Below are positions 11,059 through 20,216 of a DNA stretch of 64,000 nucleotides, piece after piece. The stretch covers positions 248,001-312,000 of the forward strand of contig NZ_JAUETR010000001.1 in assembly GCF_032484785.1 (NCBI RefSeq), read 5' to 3'. How positions within the stretch are numbered: position 1 is the first letter of the stretch; each line of letters opens with the position of its first letter. A model generated the notes under the pieces. The model was not told the DNA's origin. It saw nothing but the letters and a program-made list of their open reading frames with translations, and did not search any database. This stretch comes from Bradyrhizobium sp. SZCCHNS1050. Lineage in GTDB: Bacteria; Pseudomonadota; Alphaproteobacteria; Rhizobiales; Xanthobacteraceae. The translations under genes were made by a program, and so were the position numbers.

Positions 11059-11807
11059 GATCGCTGCTTCCCCCGCGTAGAGTTGTCTTCACCGCTGTTC
11101 TGACTGCCGCCGGTTTACTGGCGGGACGTGCTGCTGCGCAGGACATCAGCATCAATCTCGGCGCCGGCGGTGGCGGCGTCACCGAACGCGCGGTCCAACT
11201 GATCGCGCTGCTCACGGTGTTGTCGATCGCGCCGTCGATCCTGATCATGATGACGTCGTTCACGCGCATCGTGGTCGTGCTGTCGCTGCTGCGCACGGCG
11301 ATGGGCACAGCGACCGCGCCGCCCAACTCGGTCATCATCGCGCTCGCGATGTTCCTCACGGCGTTCGTGATGGGCCCGGTGTTGCAGAAATCCTATGATG
11401 ACGGCATCCGGCCCCTGGTGGAGAACCAGATCGGCGTCGAGGACGCGCTGCAGCGCGCCTCGGTGCCGCTGCGCGGCTTCATGCAGAAGAACGTGCGCGA
11501 GAAGGACCTGAAGCTGTTCATGGACCTCTCCGGCGAGCCGCCGCCGGCGACGCCCGACGACCTGTCGCTGCGCATCCTGGTGCCGGCTTTCATGATCTCC
11601 GAGCTCAAGCGCGCCTTCGAGATCGGTTTCCTGCTGTTCCTGCCCTTCCTGATCATCGATCTCGTGGTCGCCTCGGTCCTGATGTCGATGGGCATGATGA
11701 TGCTGCCGCCGGTCGTGGTGTCGCTGCCGTTCAAGCTGATCTTCTTCGTGCTGGTCGACGGCTGGTCGCTGGTGGCCGGCAGCCTGGTGCAGAGCTACGG
11801 CGGGTAG
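11055..11807 (+). CDS. fliP: Flagellar export apparatus protein FliP
   Basis: A 250-residue core export-gate protein. A cleaved signal peptide (to about RAAAQD) is a family hallmark. It is followed by the conserved ILIMMTSFTRIVVVLSLLR region, the periplasmic loop and a C-terminal helical pair with ILVPAFMISELKRAFEIGF and MGMMMLPPVVVSLPFK. The start codon is GTG, overlapping the fliO stop in a GTGA arrangement, which implies translational coupling with fliO. Confidence 0.96.
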   Translation: MRSLLPPRRVVFTAVLTAAGLLAGRAAAQDISINLGAGGGGVTERAVQLIALLTVLSIAPSILIMMTSFTRIVVVLSLLRTAMGTATAPPNSVIIALAMFLTAFVMGPVLQKSYDDGIRPLVENQIGVEDALQRASVPLRGFMQKNVREKDLKLFMDLSGEPPPATPDDLSLRILVPAFMISELKRAFEIGFLLFLPFLIIDLVVASVLMSMGMMMLPPVVVSLPFKLIFFVLVDGWSLVAGSLVQSYGG

Positions 11808-11871
11808 GTTTCACCTCTCGGTGTGAGCGAAAGGCAGTCGGTCGTGACTTTCCATTGACACGTGCCCTCGA

Positions 11872-12534
11872 TCAGTTCGCCCGGATTGGGCTTGCGATGG
11901 GGCGCGATGTGGGGGAGCCGCGCAACTCGATGCGAGCTCGCTGTATGATGTGCCAGCCACCGCTCGAACCAAGCGCGGCCATGATCGCCGCCACAATGAG
12001 ATCCGGCCATGCCGTGCCGGTGCCGAACACACCGGCTGCGGCCGCGAGTACGGCGACGTTGCCGATCGCATCGTTCCGGGAGCGGATCCAGACCGACCTC
12101 ATATTCGCGTCGCCGATCCGGAAGCGGTAAAGCATGAGGGCCACGCCCGCATTGGCGACAAGGGCGAGCATGCCGACGATCCCCATCGCCTTCGCCTCCG
12201 GGAGGGTGCCGGTCATTGCGTGCCAGACAGTGGAGGCAAGGACAAGGACGCCAAGCAGGACGAGCGACCAGCCCTTCAGAAGGGCGGCGCGCGCTCGCCA
12301 GCTCAGCGCCAGTCCCGCCACTCCGAGGCTGATCGCATAGTTGGCCGTATCACCGAGGAAGTCGATCGCGTCCGCCTGCAGCGAGGCCGACCCGGCCGCC
12401 ACGCCTGCTGCGATCTCCGTCAGAAACATGGCTCCGTTGATAGCCAACGCAATCCAGAGCGCACGACGCCAGCGGGGGCTGTCCAGTTCCCTCGGAGGGG
12501 AAGAGGAACAGCAGTCGTCATGACAACCAGGCAT
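11872..12534 (-). CDS. Cation diffusion facilitator family metal efflux protein
   Basis: A 220-residue inner-membrane protein. Its Cys/His-rich N-terminus (MPGCHDDCCSSS) could bind metal. Six hydrophobic segments follow, with the CDF-type metal-site pattern in SASLQADAIDFLGDTANYAIS (DxxxD) and a second in SRNDAIGNVAV (NDxxxN-like). It lacks the long cytoplasmic C-terminal domain of ZitB/CzcD, as in short CDF cassettes. It is transcribed away from a MerR regulator with a shared operator. Likely substrates are Zn, Cd, Co or Pb; the sequence does not decide. The cassette breaks up the flagellar cluster and was probably acquired. Confidence 0.85.
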   Translation of the reverse strand: MPGCHDDCCSSSPPRELDSPRWRRALWIALAINGAMFLTEIAAGVAAGSASLQADAIDFLGDTANYAISLGVAGLALSWRARAALLKGWSLVLLGVLVLASTVWHAMTGTLPEAKAMGIVGMLALVANAGVALMLYRFRIGDANMRSVWIRSRNDAIGNVAVLAAAAGVFGTGTAWPDLIVAAIMAALGSSGGWHIIQRARIELRGSPTSRPIASPIRAN

Positions 12535-12564
12535 ATCGTCGCCTCTTACAAGATGATGCGACGT

Positions 12565-12600
12565 CCTATATGGACCCTGTAGCCACTACAGGGTCAAGCC
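12565..12600 (-). promoter_or_regulatory. MerR-type metal-responsive promoter and operator of the CDF gene
   Basis: A perfect 10-bp inverted repeat (GACCCTGTAG-CCA-CTACAGGGTC, 12573-12595) sits between a minus-strand -35 TTGACC (12592-12597) and a -10-like CATATA (12567-12572). The spacer is 19 bases. This over-long spacing with a central dyad is the hallmark of promoters untwisted by MerR-family activators, and the dyad resembles CadR/PbrR/ZntR operators. The divergent merR gene begins 5 bases beyond. Confidence 0.85.
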
Positions 12601-13008
12601 ATGTCACGACTGACCATCGGAGACCTCGCGAAGCGGACCGGCACCAAAGTCGAAACGATCCGCTATTATGAGCGGATCGGCCTGCTACCTCTTCCGGCGA
12701 GAACCGAGGGCAATTACCGAGCCTATGACAACGACCAACTGGGGCGACTGAGCTTCATCCGGCGTGCCCGCGACTTGGGCTTCTCCATCGACCAGGTCCG
12801 TGACCTGCTGGACCTCGCCGATCAGCGAGACCGCTCGTGCGACGCGGTCGACGTCATCGCCGGCCAACACCTGGCAGAGATCGAACGCAAGATCGCGGAC
12901 CTCGTGGCGCTGCGCGACGAGCTTGCCGATGTTATCGGGCGCTGCAAGCACGGCACCGTTGCCGACTGCCGCATCATCGAAGCACTTGCGCCACATCGCT
13001 CTGACTGA
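12601..13008 (+). CDS. MerR-family heavy-metal sensor regulator
   Basis: A 135-residue protein. The N-terminal winged helix-turn-helix (LTIGDLAKRTGTKVETIRYY) is followed by the MerR signature ERIGLLPLPARTEGNYRAY and a long dimerisation helix. Cys80, Cys115 and Cys123 occupy positions equivalent to the metal ligands of ZntR/CadR/PbrR-type sensors, so a soft divalent metal is the likely inducer. It is divergent from the CDF efflux gene and has the shared operator immediately upstream, so it probably represses itself and activates the transporter. Confidence 0.92.
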   Translation: MSRLTIGDLAKRTGTKVETIRYYERIGLLPLPARTEGNYRAYDNDQLGRLSFIRRARDLGFSIDQVRDLLDLADQRDRSCDAVDVIAGQHLAEIERKIADLVALRDELADVIGRCKHGTVADCRIIEALAPHRSD

Positions 13009-13165
13009 ACGAACGAGACAATGGCCGTTCCACCGGCGTCGCACGGCAGTCTCGACCTTTCGTCTGGACGCGCGTCGGGCGGATTGCGGACAGTATCGCG
13101 ATGAGCTCGGCTTCGGCCTGGTCGGCTCATCTGGTGGCTCTCCGGCTCCGCGTGCGGCGTTGAGA

Positions 13166-16100
13166 TCAACGGCCGGCGATCGCCTGCTTGACGCCCTGGA
13201 TGCGCGGCAAGGCGCCGGTCGCTTCCGACGGGGCCTTCGCGGCATCCTTGCCGCCGTCCGGTCCTTTGCCGGTGGCATCCGGGAAGCGCGCCCGCATGTC
13301 GCGGAGGAAGCCGTCGAGCGTGTCGACGCTCGCGGCCATCTTCGCGATCTGCGCGAATTCGGCGCTGGAGCCGCTCGCCGGCTTGCTGGCGACGTCGAAC
13401 GCGATCTTGTCCGCCTCGCCGGTCATCAGCGGCGCATATTTCTCGCGGAAGCGGGCGAGGCCGATGGCGTCGTCGGCGAGCGCATAGCCGACCACGGCGC
13501 GCAGGATGTCGCCGCGCTCCGCCGGATTGAGCGGGCGGAAATCGCGCCAGCGATCGCCGTAGTAGAGCTCGATCTGCTCGGACGCCTCGCGCCAGCGCCG
13601 CGACGCCCAGTAGATGTCGGAGCGCAGCCGGATCGCCTCGCGGCCGCCGATGTTACTGATGATGTCCAGCCCGAGGTCGTAACGACCGATGTCACTGTTG
13701 GCGCGCGCCTCCAAGAGCAGCCGCTGCTGGCGCAGCTCGCCCGCGAGATCGGCGATGCGGGTGGTGCGCAGCGCCTCGATGGCGCGGTCCGGCTTGCGGT
13801 TGGTGAGGTAGACCATGGCGAGACGCGCGGCGACCTGGGCGCGCGCCGCACCTTCGAGGCGGTGGTCGACCTGGTATTGCAGAAGCTCGGCGGCCTGATC
13901 GAGCAGATCGATGCCGACCAGGCGGTCGGCGAGCTTGCGGATCATCTCGTCGCCGCGGCGGCCGATCGGAGTCAGCTCGCGAAACCCGTAGAAGATGCTG
14001 AGCGCATCGACCGGCGGAAGCTCGTCGGCCTTGCCGCTCAGGAACAACTGCGAGAACAGGCGGGAGGCTGCATCCTGGGCCTGCCGCGCCAAGTCGGAGT
14101 TGGGCATCAGGCGGGTGGCCTGGCGAGCGGCCTCGAGCGAGTCCGCGTAGCGCCCGGCCTCCTCGTAGAGCTGCGCCATCATCTGCAACGTCTGCACCTC
14201 GATGGCGTCGCCGCGCCAGATCACCTGCAAGGTCTCCAGCTCCTTCAACGCGTCGGGCGGCTTGATCTCGCCGCGCTTCTGCAGAAGCTTGATCTCGAGC
14301 AGCTTGGCCTCCGCGGCCGCCATGCGGTCGTCGGAATTGACGGCGAAGCGATAGTCGTCGAGCGCATCCTTCTCCTGCGCCATCGCCTCGGCGAGTCGGC
14401 CGCGCAGCACGGCGATGTCGGGCTTCATGTCCGCGGGCACGCCGATCACGTCGAGCTCGGCGCGCCGCTTCGCGGCGCCGGCGAAATCCTTGATCTCGAG
14501 CGCCGACTTCATCGCGTCAGCGATCACGACGCGCTGCAGGTCGAGCGGCAGCGAGGCGATGGCGAACTCGACGTTCTTCAGCTTCTCGCGCGCGTCCGCG
14601 AACTTGCCCTGCCGGGCGAAGGCGAGGCCCTTCCACATCTGGGAGTCGAAATTGTTCCCGATCGACGGCGTGGCGAGATCCTTGAGCCCCTGATCCGGCC
14701 GGCCCATCAGGATGCTCGCCACCGCGTGGATCATCAGCATGGCGGTCTCTTCGGTGCGCGGGTCGGCGTCGGAGATCATCAGATTGGTGACACCGCGCGC
14801 TTCCGGATACATCGCTCGCGCCATGTAGAAGCGCGCCAGCGCCAGCCGCGCCTGCGCCCGCCGCTCCGGCTCGGCGTTGGCCGCGGCCTTGATCAGGAGA
14901 TCCTCGCGCGGCACGAACGGCTGGGTCTGGTTCTGCTGCCATTCGTCGATGTCGAACATCGGCCTGACAGCGGTCGGCGCCCGCTCCGGCGAGAAGCCGA
15001 TCGACGACAGCGTCAGCCCGCCCGGCCGGCCCAGGATCACCTTGTCGGGCGCGATCTCGACGGCGACGTCATCCGAATTCGGACGAACCGCGATGCCGTG
15101 AATGGAATCGAGCAGCGACAGATCGACGAAATCCTGGCGCTTGATGAAGCCGCGGATCGGCGGCGGCGCCGTCACGACCAGCAGCGTGTCGCCGGCATCC
15201 GGGTCGATCACCCGGTGCAGCATGCCGGCTCCGGGATTGGCGAGCGGCACCATCACATTGGCAAGCGCGGGATCGGTGACGTTGCGCATCACCATCAGCG
15301 GCTGCTGATTGGCCTGGCCCTTGTCGGCGAACGACAGCATCCAGCTGCGCCCGCCATCATCGCTGCCGAGCGAATGCATCTGCGGGCGGTTGAGCCGGAT
15401 CCGGATGGCCTGCCCGTTCTCGAGCGACATCCTGTTGACCTCGCCGATGATGGCGCCGCCCTTGGCGCGGATGGGTTCGACGTCGACGGGCTTGGTCGAA
15501 TCGAACACCATCCATACCGTATCGCCGCGGCGGAACAGCGCCGCTGGCGTGACCTGGCCGAAGCCGAAGGTGAGCCGCAGGCCCTCACTGTCGCGCAGGG
15601 CCTCCAGGGTGGCGGCTCCATTGGCTGCCTTCTCGGCAGGCTTGGTTTCGGCCGACTTGGTCTCGGCAGACTTGGTCTCGACGGGCTTGGCGGCTTCGGC
15701 TTTGCCGGCCTCCGGCTTCATCGCCTCGGGCTTCGCTGGTTCGGATCTGGCGGCTTCAGGCGCAGCAGCTTCAGGCTTGGCGGCCTCGGGCGCGGCTTCG
15801 GCCTTCGCGGCGGCGGGCGCGGCAACAGCCGCTGCCGACGGCGCCGGCTGGGCTGCGGGCTCGGTGGCCGGCGCCGCGACCGCAGGCGCCGGCTTGGCCT
15901 CCGTCTTCATCTCCTTGGCGATGGTGTCGGAGGTCGGCGGCACGATCTCGGGCTGCGCAGCCTGCTTCGGCTTGTCGCCATTGGGTTTGCTGCCGTTGGG
16001 TTTGTCGGCCGCGGCCGCCTTGGCGCCCGGCAGCGTGTCCGAGGAGACTGCGGAAACCTTCTTGTCCGGCTGCTGATAGGCGACGTCGATGTTGTAGTTC

Positions 16101-16900
16101 TTCTCCTCGCGGAAGGCGCGAACGTCGACCTCGCCGACCAGGCCGAGCTCGACGACGGTCCTGCTGCCGTCGATGCGCTGGTTGATCGCGGCGACGTTCG
16201 GCGGCGCGACGAGCTTGGCGTCGGCGAGATCGAAGGACAGCGGCGCGGTGAAGAACAGCGACAGCTTCTGGTCGTTGAGCACCGAGGAGATGCCGACACC
16301 GTCGGGGATCTCGAACACGAAGCGCACGAAGGTCGGCTGCACCAGCGCGCGGACGCGGATCGGCGGCCGCTTCTTCGATTCCGCCTCGGCGCGCTGCAGC
16401 CGCAGCGCCTTCTCGGCGGCGCGCGCGCGCTCGGCGAGCTCGCGCACGACCTCGGCCGGCAGCGGCGGCGGCGGGCCGGTCCAACTGTCGGGCAACAGGT
16501 CGATGAAGACGCGTTCGCCCGCGGTCATGGTGTTGACGCGGACCTTGCGCGACAGCGACAACCGCAGCGCCGAGCCGTCGGGGTCGCCGCGGGCCGATGA
16601 GATATAGTCGGGCGCAGCATCCACCCAGCGGTCGATCGGAACGGTGGCGGCGCGATCGAACCTGATCAGCAGAATCGAGCCGGCGGTGGTGACGTCGGCG
16701 CTGACGTCCTCGGCGAATTTCAGCACCAGCCGCGCATAGCCGTCCTGAGCCGACAGGCTCGCCTCGCCCGGCACCGGCGCAGCGCCTGCCGCGACCGTGG
16801 ACAGCACCAGACCGATGACGATGGCCGACAGCAGGGCAAGGCCGGCGCGCGCCCGTGCGCGGGCCTTCGACCGCAATCCAATGGGAGTCGTGCGCGCCAT
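13166..16900 (-). CDS. Very large exported TPR protein of the fliL-fliM-motE operon
   Basis: A 1244-residue protein. A signal peptide (LALLSAIVIGLVLSTVAAGAA) is followed by beta-rich segments of the type VRALVQPTFVRFVFEIPDGV. A Lys/Pro/Ala/Glu repeat linker lies at ~375-445 (AAKPEAAAPEAARSEPAKPE), then a second beta-rich block. From ~660 the rest is helical with TPR-like pairs (RAQARLALARFYMARAMYPE, later AQLYEEAGRYADSLEAARQA). It is expected in the periplasm. It is the last gene of fliL-fliM-DUF6468-motE, 103 bases after motE. That position suggests a motor or stator role, possibly the client of MotE as MotC is in Sinorhizobium. The start at 16900 has GGAAG 10 bases upstream; frame is open to 16930. 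Confidence 0.8.
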   Translation of the reverse strand: MARTTPIGLRSKARARARAGLALLSAIVIGLVLSTVAAGAAPVPGEASLSAQDGYARLVLKFAEDVSADVTTAGSILLIRFDRAATVPIDRWVDAAPDYISSARGDPDGSALRLSLSRKVRVNTMTAGERVFIDLLPDSWTGPPPPLPAEVVRELAERARAAEKALRLQRAEAESKKRPPIRVRALVQPTFVRFVFEIPDGVGISSVLNDQKLSLFFTAPLSFDLADAKLVAPPNVAAINQRIDGSRTVVELGLVGEVDVRAFREEKNYNIDVAYQQPDKKVSAVSSDTLPGAKAAAADKPNGSKPNGDKPKQAAQPEIVPPTSDTIAKEMKTEAKPAPAVAAPATEPAAQPAPSAAAVAAPAAAKAEAAPEAAKPEAAAPEAARSEPAKPEAMKPEAGKAEAAKPVETKSAETKSAETKPAEKAANGAATLEALRDSEGLRLTFGFGQVTPAALFRRGDTVWMVFDSTKPVDVEPIRAKGGAIIGEVNRMSLENGQAIRIRLNRPQMHSLGSDDGGRSWMLSFADKGQANQQPLMVMRNVTDPALANVMVPLANPGAGMLHRVIDPDAGDTLLVVTAPPPIRGFIKRQDFVDLSLLDSIHGIAVRPNSDDVAVEIAPDKVILGRPGGLTLSSIGFSPERAPTAVRPMFDIDEWQQNQTQPFVPREDLLIKAAANAEPERRAQARLALARFYMARAMYPEARGVTNLMISDADPRTEETAMLMIHAVASILMGRPDQGLKDLATPSIGNNFDSQMWKGLAFARQGKFADAREKLKNVEFAIASLPLDLQRVVIADAMKSALEIKDFAGAAKRRAELDVIGVPADMKPDIAVLRGRLAEAMAQEKDALDDYRFAVNSDDRMAAAEAKLLEIKLLQKRGEIKPPDALKELETLQVIWRGDAIEVQTLQMMAQLYEEAGRYADSLEAARQATRLMPNSDLARQAQDAASRLFSQLFLSGKADELPPVDALSIFYGFRELTPIGRRGDEMIRKLADRLVGIDLLDQAAELLQYQVDHRLEGAARAQVAARLAMVYLTNRKPDRAIEALRTTRIADLAGELRQQRLLLEARANSDIGRYDLGLDIISNIGGREAIRLRSDIYWASRRWREASEQIELYYGDRWRDFRPLNPAERGDILRAVVGYALADDAIGLARFREKYAPLMTGEADKIAFDVASKPASGSSAEFAQIAKMAASVDTLDGFLRDMRARFPDATGKGPDGGKDAAKAPSEATGALPRIQGVKQAIAGR

Positions 16901-17003
16901 GGTCACAAGCTTCCGGTTCGACATCCGCAACTTGACGGATACGCCTGCCCCGCCACGCCGGAAATCTAGGTGCCGGCGTTTAAGGGCGCATTAAACATGC
17001 GGC

Positions 17004-17774
17004 TCAATTGCTCTTCACAGGCACGATCTTGCCCTCGATCTTCGGCAGCTCGGCGCTGGTCTCGGGCCTGTCGGCGCCGGCCCGGCGCGCGAGCTCGACG
17101 GTGAGCCGCTCGGCGGCCTCCGGCGTCATCAGACCGAGAATGTCCGACATCTTGCGCGGGGCGATCTGCGAGGCGATCTCGATCAGCACCGACATCTCGA
17201 GCCGGTCGAACACCTTGGCGGCATCCTTCGGCTTCATGCCCTCGTACATCGTGACGATGCTCTTGAAGCGGGCGTTGTCGGCCTCGGTCTTGGCGGCCTG
17301 CGCGCCGGAAATGCGGCCCTCGATCGCCTTCATCTCCTCGGTCTTGGACTGGATGCGCTGCTCGGCGGCGCGCAACAGGCTCTCGCGGATGTCGATCTCG
17401 CGAGCGCGCGCGTCGAGCTCCTGGCGACGCGACTGCAGCCGCTCGAGGATCGCCTTCTCCGCCGGCGACACCTGCTGCTGGTTCTCCTCGGGCTTGATCA
17501 CCACGCCCTCGGGCTTGGTGTCGGGAGCGGCGGGCTTGGGCGCCTCCTCCTTCTTCTCCTTCGGCGCGCCGTGCGTGGAGCCGGTGACGATGTCGTTGTC
17601 CTCGCGGCCGGGATAGCCCAGGTTCTCCTGGGCCCAGGACCGCTTGGTCGGGTGAGGGTCATAGTCGAAAACGTAGCCGCCATCGATCACGAGGCCGGCC
17701 ACCTTCAGGACCGCAAGGCAGGCCACCGCGATCAGGACGACGGGAATGACGCGGATGTTACGAAACGCATTCAT
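17004..17774 (-). CDS. motE: MotE-family flagellar motility protein
   Basis: A 256-residue protein. An N-terminal membrane anchor or signal (IRVIPVVLIAVACLAVLKVA) is followed by a Lys/Glu/Pro linker, a long coiled coil (~105-165, QSRRQELDARAREIDIRESL) and a C-terminal MgtE_N-like domain (FKSIVTMYEGMKPKDAAKVF, then LMTPEAAERLTVELA). In Sinorhizobium MotE is a periplasmic chaperone for the motor protein MotC. Its ATG overlaps the stop of the preceding DUF6468 gene (ATGA), so the two are translationally coupled. Confidence 0.85.
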   Translation of the reverse strand: MNAFRNIRVIPVVLIAVACLAVLKVAGLVIDGGYVFDYDPHPTKRSWAQENLGYPGREDNDIVTGSTHGAPKEKKEEAPKPAAPDTKPEGVVIKPEENQQQVSPAEKAILERLQSRRQELDARAREIDIRESLLRAAEQRIQSKTEEMKAIEGRISGAQAAKTEADNARFKSIVTMYEGMKPKDAAKVFDRLEMSVLIEIASQIAPRKMSDILGLMTPEAAERLTVELARRAGADRPETSAELPKIEGKIVPVKSN

Positions 17775-18256
17775 GCGGCAAGGCCACCAGTCCTTCGACG
17801 TTCGGAGAATGCCTGGGCCGCGGCGGCAACCGCCTTGGCACTGGAGACGCGCACCGGCTCGGTCGTGATCGCCGGCACCGGCGCAGGCGCAGGGGCCGGC
17901 TCCGGCGCGGCTTCAGGCGAGGTGATGGGTCGCGCGGCGCTGGCGATGCGCGACAGCCGGCGCACCACGCCGTCGCTCTCGGCGAGCTGCTTGCGCAACT
18001 GGTCGGACATCTGCGTCGCGGCGGCGAGCTGATTGCCGAGATTGTCGTTGACGTCGCGCACCGCGAGCTTGAGGCCGCCGATCGCCCGCTCGGCGATCTC
18101 GGTCGCGGTGATCAGCTCCGCGATCACGGCCTTGAGCGAATGCTCGTCCGCCTTCAGCCGCTTGAGCCTGGAATTCAGCAGCATGCAATAGCCGATGGTC
18201 AGCACCAACAAGACCGCCACCAGACTTTCGATGATCAATCCGAGGGAGTGGTTCAT
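17771..18256 (-). CDS. DUF6468-type flagellar operon protein
   Basis: A 161-residue protein with one N-terminal membrane helix (LGLIIESLVAVLLVLTIGYC). A helical, probably coiled-coil segment (~30-105) follows with LKRLKADEHSLKAVIAELIT and an Ala/Pro-rich tail. It matches the DUF6468 proteins found in alphaproteobacterial flagellar loci; the function is unknown. Its ATG overlaps the fliM stop and its stop overlaps the motE start, so it is translated as part of fliM-DUF6468-motE. Confidence 0.8.
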   Translation of the reverse strand: MNHSLGLIIESLVAVLLVLTIGYCMLLNSRLKRLKADEHSLKAVIAELITATEIAERAIGGLKLAVRDVNDNLGNQLAAATQMSDQLRKQLAESDGVVRRLSRIASAARPITSPEAAPEPAPAPAPVPAITTEPVRVSSAKAVAAAAQAFSERRRTGGLAA

Positions 18257-19455
18257 TGGGCCTCCATCAACTTGTTCTGGCCTTCGGCGCCTTCGAACAT
18301 CGCAAGCGTCGTATTCGGCTTGCGCAAATTCTTGGTGACACGGATCGCGACGCGGTCGCCGACCCGCCCCATCCGCCCCTCCGTCAGCATGGTGCTGCCG
18401 CAGCGGACCGCGACCAGCGCATCGGGACGGATGTCGAGCGGCAGGGTGTCGCCGACCTTCAGCTTCATGAGCTGCTTCAGCGGCACGTCGGCCTCGTAGA
18501 GCACGGCGTCGACGGCGATCTCGGCCTTGGCGATCTCGGTGGCGAAGTGGCCTTCCCAGACGGGATCGCGGCCGAACTTCTCACCCATGAACATCTGCAA
18601 CAGCACGGGCCGGATCGGCTCGATCGTCGCGTAGGGCAGCAGCAGCTCGATGTTGCCGCCGCGGTCTTCCATGTCGATCCGCAGCTTCACCAGGATCGCG
18701 GCATTGGCGGGCCGGCTGATCGCGGCGAAACGCGGATTGGTCTCGAGCCGGTCGATGGTAAAGCGCACCGGCGACAGCGGCCGGAACGCCTGCTCGGCAT
18801 CGCTCAGCACCACCTCGATCAGGCGCTTGACCAGGTTGGTCTCGATCGTCGTGTAGGGGCGACCCTCGACGCGGAGCTGGGTGTTGCCGCGGCGGCCGCC
18901 GAGCAGCACGTCGATGATCGAATAGATCAGGGTCGAGTCGACGGTGGCGAGCCCGAAATTCTCCCACTCCTCCGCCTTGAACACGCTGAGCACGGCGGGC
19001 AGCGGGATCGAGTTCATGTAGTCGCCGAAGCGCACCGAGGTGATGCGGTCGAGCGAGACCTCGACGTTGTCGGAGGTGAAGTTGCGCAAGGACGTCGTCA
19101 TCAGCCGCACCAGGCGGTCGAAGACGATTTCGAGCATCGGCAGACGCTCGTAGGAGACCATCGCCGAATCGATGATCGCGCGAATGCCGGAATGGTCGTC
19201 GAGACTGACCTCGCCGGCGGTGAAGCCGAGGAGATTGTCGATCTCCTCCTGCGACAGCACCCGCTCGCCGCCGTTCTTGGTGGCGCCGAAATCGCGGCTG
19301 CCGTCCTCGACCATCGCGGCCCATTGCAGGGCCATCGATTCGGTGAGTTCATTGGCTGCTGCGGCTTCCGCGGCCTCCGTGGGATCCTCCGAGTCGAGCG
19401 AGGCTTCCCATTGCGCGGCTATCGCATCCTGGTCGACTTGATCGTTGCCCGCCAT
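18253..19455 (-). CDS. fliM: Flagellar motor switch protein FliM
   Basis: A 400-residue C-ring protein that binds phospho-CheY and controls rotation direction. An acidic N-terminal extension (~1-65) precedes the switch motif LSQEEIDNLLGF. The CheC-like middle domain (~95-290) carries FNSD-type core segments, and the SpoA/FliN-like C-terminal domain has LKVGDTLPLDIRPDALVAV. The N-terminal extension is longer than in enterics, as is usual in rhizobia. It lies 20 bases after fliL. Confidence 0.96.
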   Translation of the reverse strand: MAGNDQVDQDAIAAQWEASLDSEDPTEAAEAAAANELTESMALQWAAMVEDGSRDFGATKNGGERVLSQEEIDNLLGFTAGEVSLDDHSGIRAIIDSAMVSYERLPMLEIVFDRLVRLMTTSLRNFTSDNVEVSLDRITSVRFGDYMNSIPLPAVLSVFKAEEWENFGLATVDSTLIYSIIDVLLGGRRGNTQLRVEGRPYTTIETNLVKRLIEVVLSDAEQAFRPLSPVRFTIDRLETNPRFAAISRPANAAILVKLRIDMEDRGGNIELLLPYATIEPIRPVLLQMFMGEKFGRDPVWEGHFATEIAKAEIAVDAVLYEADVPLKQLMKLKVGDTLPLDIRPDALVAVRCGSTMLTEGRMGRVGDRVAIRVTKNLRKPNTTLAMFEGAEGQNKLMEAQ

Positions 19456-19475
19456 GATCGTTGAGCTTCTTTGCC

Positions 19476-19970
19476 TTACTGGACCACGATTTCCTTGAAC
19501 AACACCGCGTTGACCTGGTTGGGCGCCAGCGCGACGTTGACCCGCTTGGTGAGCTCCTCCTTGAGCCGGAACAGGCCCGCCGAGCCGTTGAGGTCGCTCG
19601 GCCGGAGCTCGCGCAAGTACGTCTGGAAGATGTCGGTGACGCGCGGCAGCGTCGGCTTGATCGACTCGACCTGCTTCTCCTCCTTCACCTCCAGCACGAT
19701 CTTCACTTTCAGATATTGGACGCGGTCACCGGGATTGCCGACCAGGTTGACGAGAAGGTCCGGCACCTCGACGAAGGCCGGCGGCTTCGGTGGCGGCGCC
19801 GCCTCGGCGTGATGCTCGTCGTTCTTGTGGCTGAAGAAGAAGAAATAGGCCGCACCACCGACGCCGAGCAGCGCCAGCGCGCCGACGACCATGATGATCA
19901 GCTTGAGCTTGCTCTTCGGCGAGCCTGCTTGCTCCTCGCCTTCGCCTGCTCCGGCGTCGTTCTCGGCCAT
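19476..19970 (-). CDS. fliL: Flagellar basal-body associated protein FliL
   Basis: A 164-residue single-pass inner-membrane protein near the stator. A short cytoplasmic N-terminus and a membrane helix (LIIMVVGALALLGVGGAAYFFFF) precede a periplasmic domain (VPDLLVNLVGNPGDRVQYLK, EVKEEKQVESIKPTLPRV). The start is the ATG giving MAENDAGAG; the frame is open 26 codons further but those residues are not FliL-like. It is first in the operon fliL-fliM-DUF6468-motE-TPR and has a CtrA-type box 105 bases upstream. Confidence 0.94.
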   Translation of the reverse strand: MAENDAGAGEGEEQAGSPKSKLKLIIMVVGALALLGVGGAAYFFFFSHKNDEHHAEAAPPPKPPAFVEVPDLLVNLVGNPGDRVQYLKVKIVLEVKEEKQVESIKPTLPRVTDIFQTYLRELRPSDLNGSAGLFRLKEELTKRVNVALAPNQVNAVLFKEIVVQ

Positions 19971-20074
19971 GGCTTTCGGATCCTTCCGGAAAATCGAGCC
20001 GATGCCGCCAGAAAGCTTAATGACGCGAAACCAACGCTCCCAGCGCATCTGCGCTTTGTTGAGTGAACGCTACG

Positions 20075-20088
20075 GTAACAATGGTTAA
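20075..20088 (-). promoter_or_regulatory. CtrA-type box upstream of fliL
   Basis: The minus strand reads TTAACCATTGTTAC, one base short of TTAA-N7-TTAA, and includes the extended TTAACCAT. It lies in the divergent region between fliL and flgF. A second, weaker CTAACCAT lies near 20135-20142. Confidence 0.6.
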
Positions 20089-20216
20089 CGGAAGCTTTCT
20101 TTTGCCGAGGCGGTGGGAAAATCTTGCCGGGCAATTATGGTTAGCGAGACGTTATTGCCGGGCGTTTCGGAAGCCATCGAAACTCTAATTCATTGATAGG
20201 AATACGATTTTCATAG

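Noticed and set aside
12764..16600. 1278-codon open frame on the plus strand
   Set aside because: It overlaps merR out of frame and runs antisense to the TPR protein gene; low-complexity Gly/Arg/Leu repeats arise from the opposite strand's codons.
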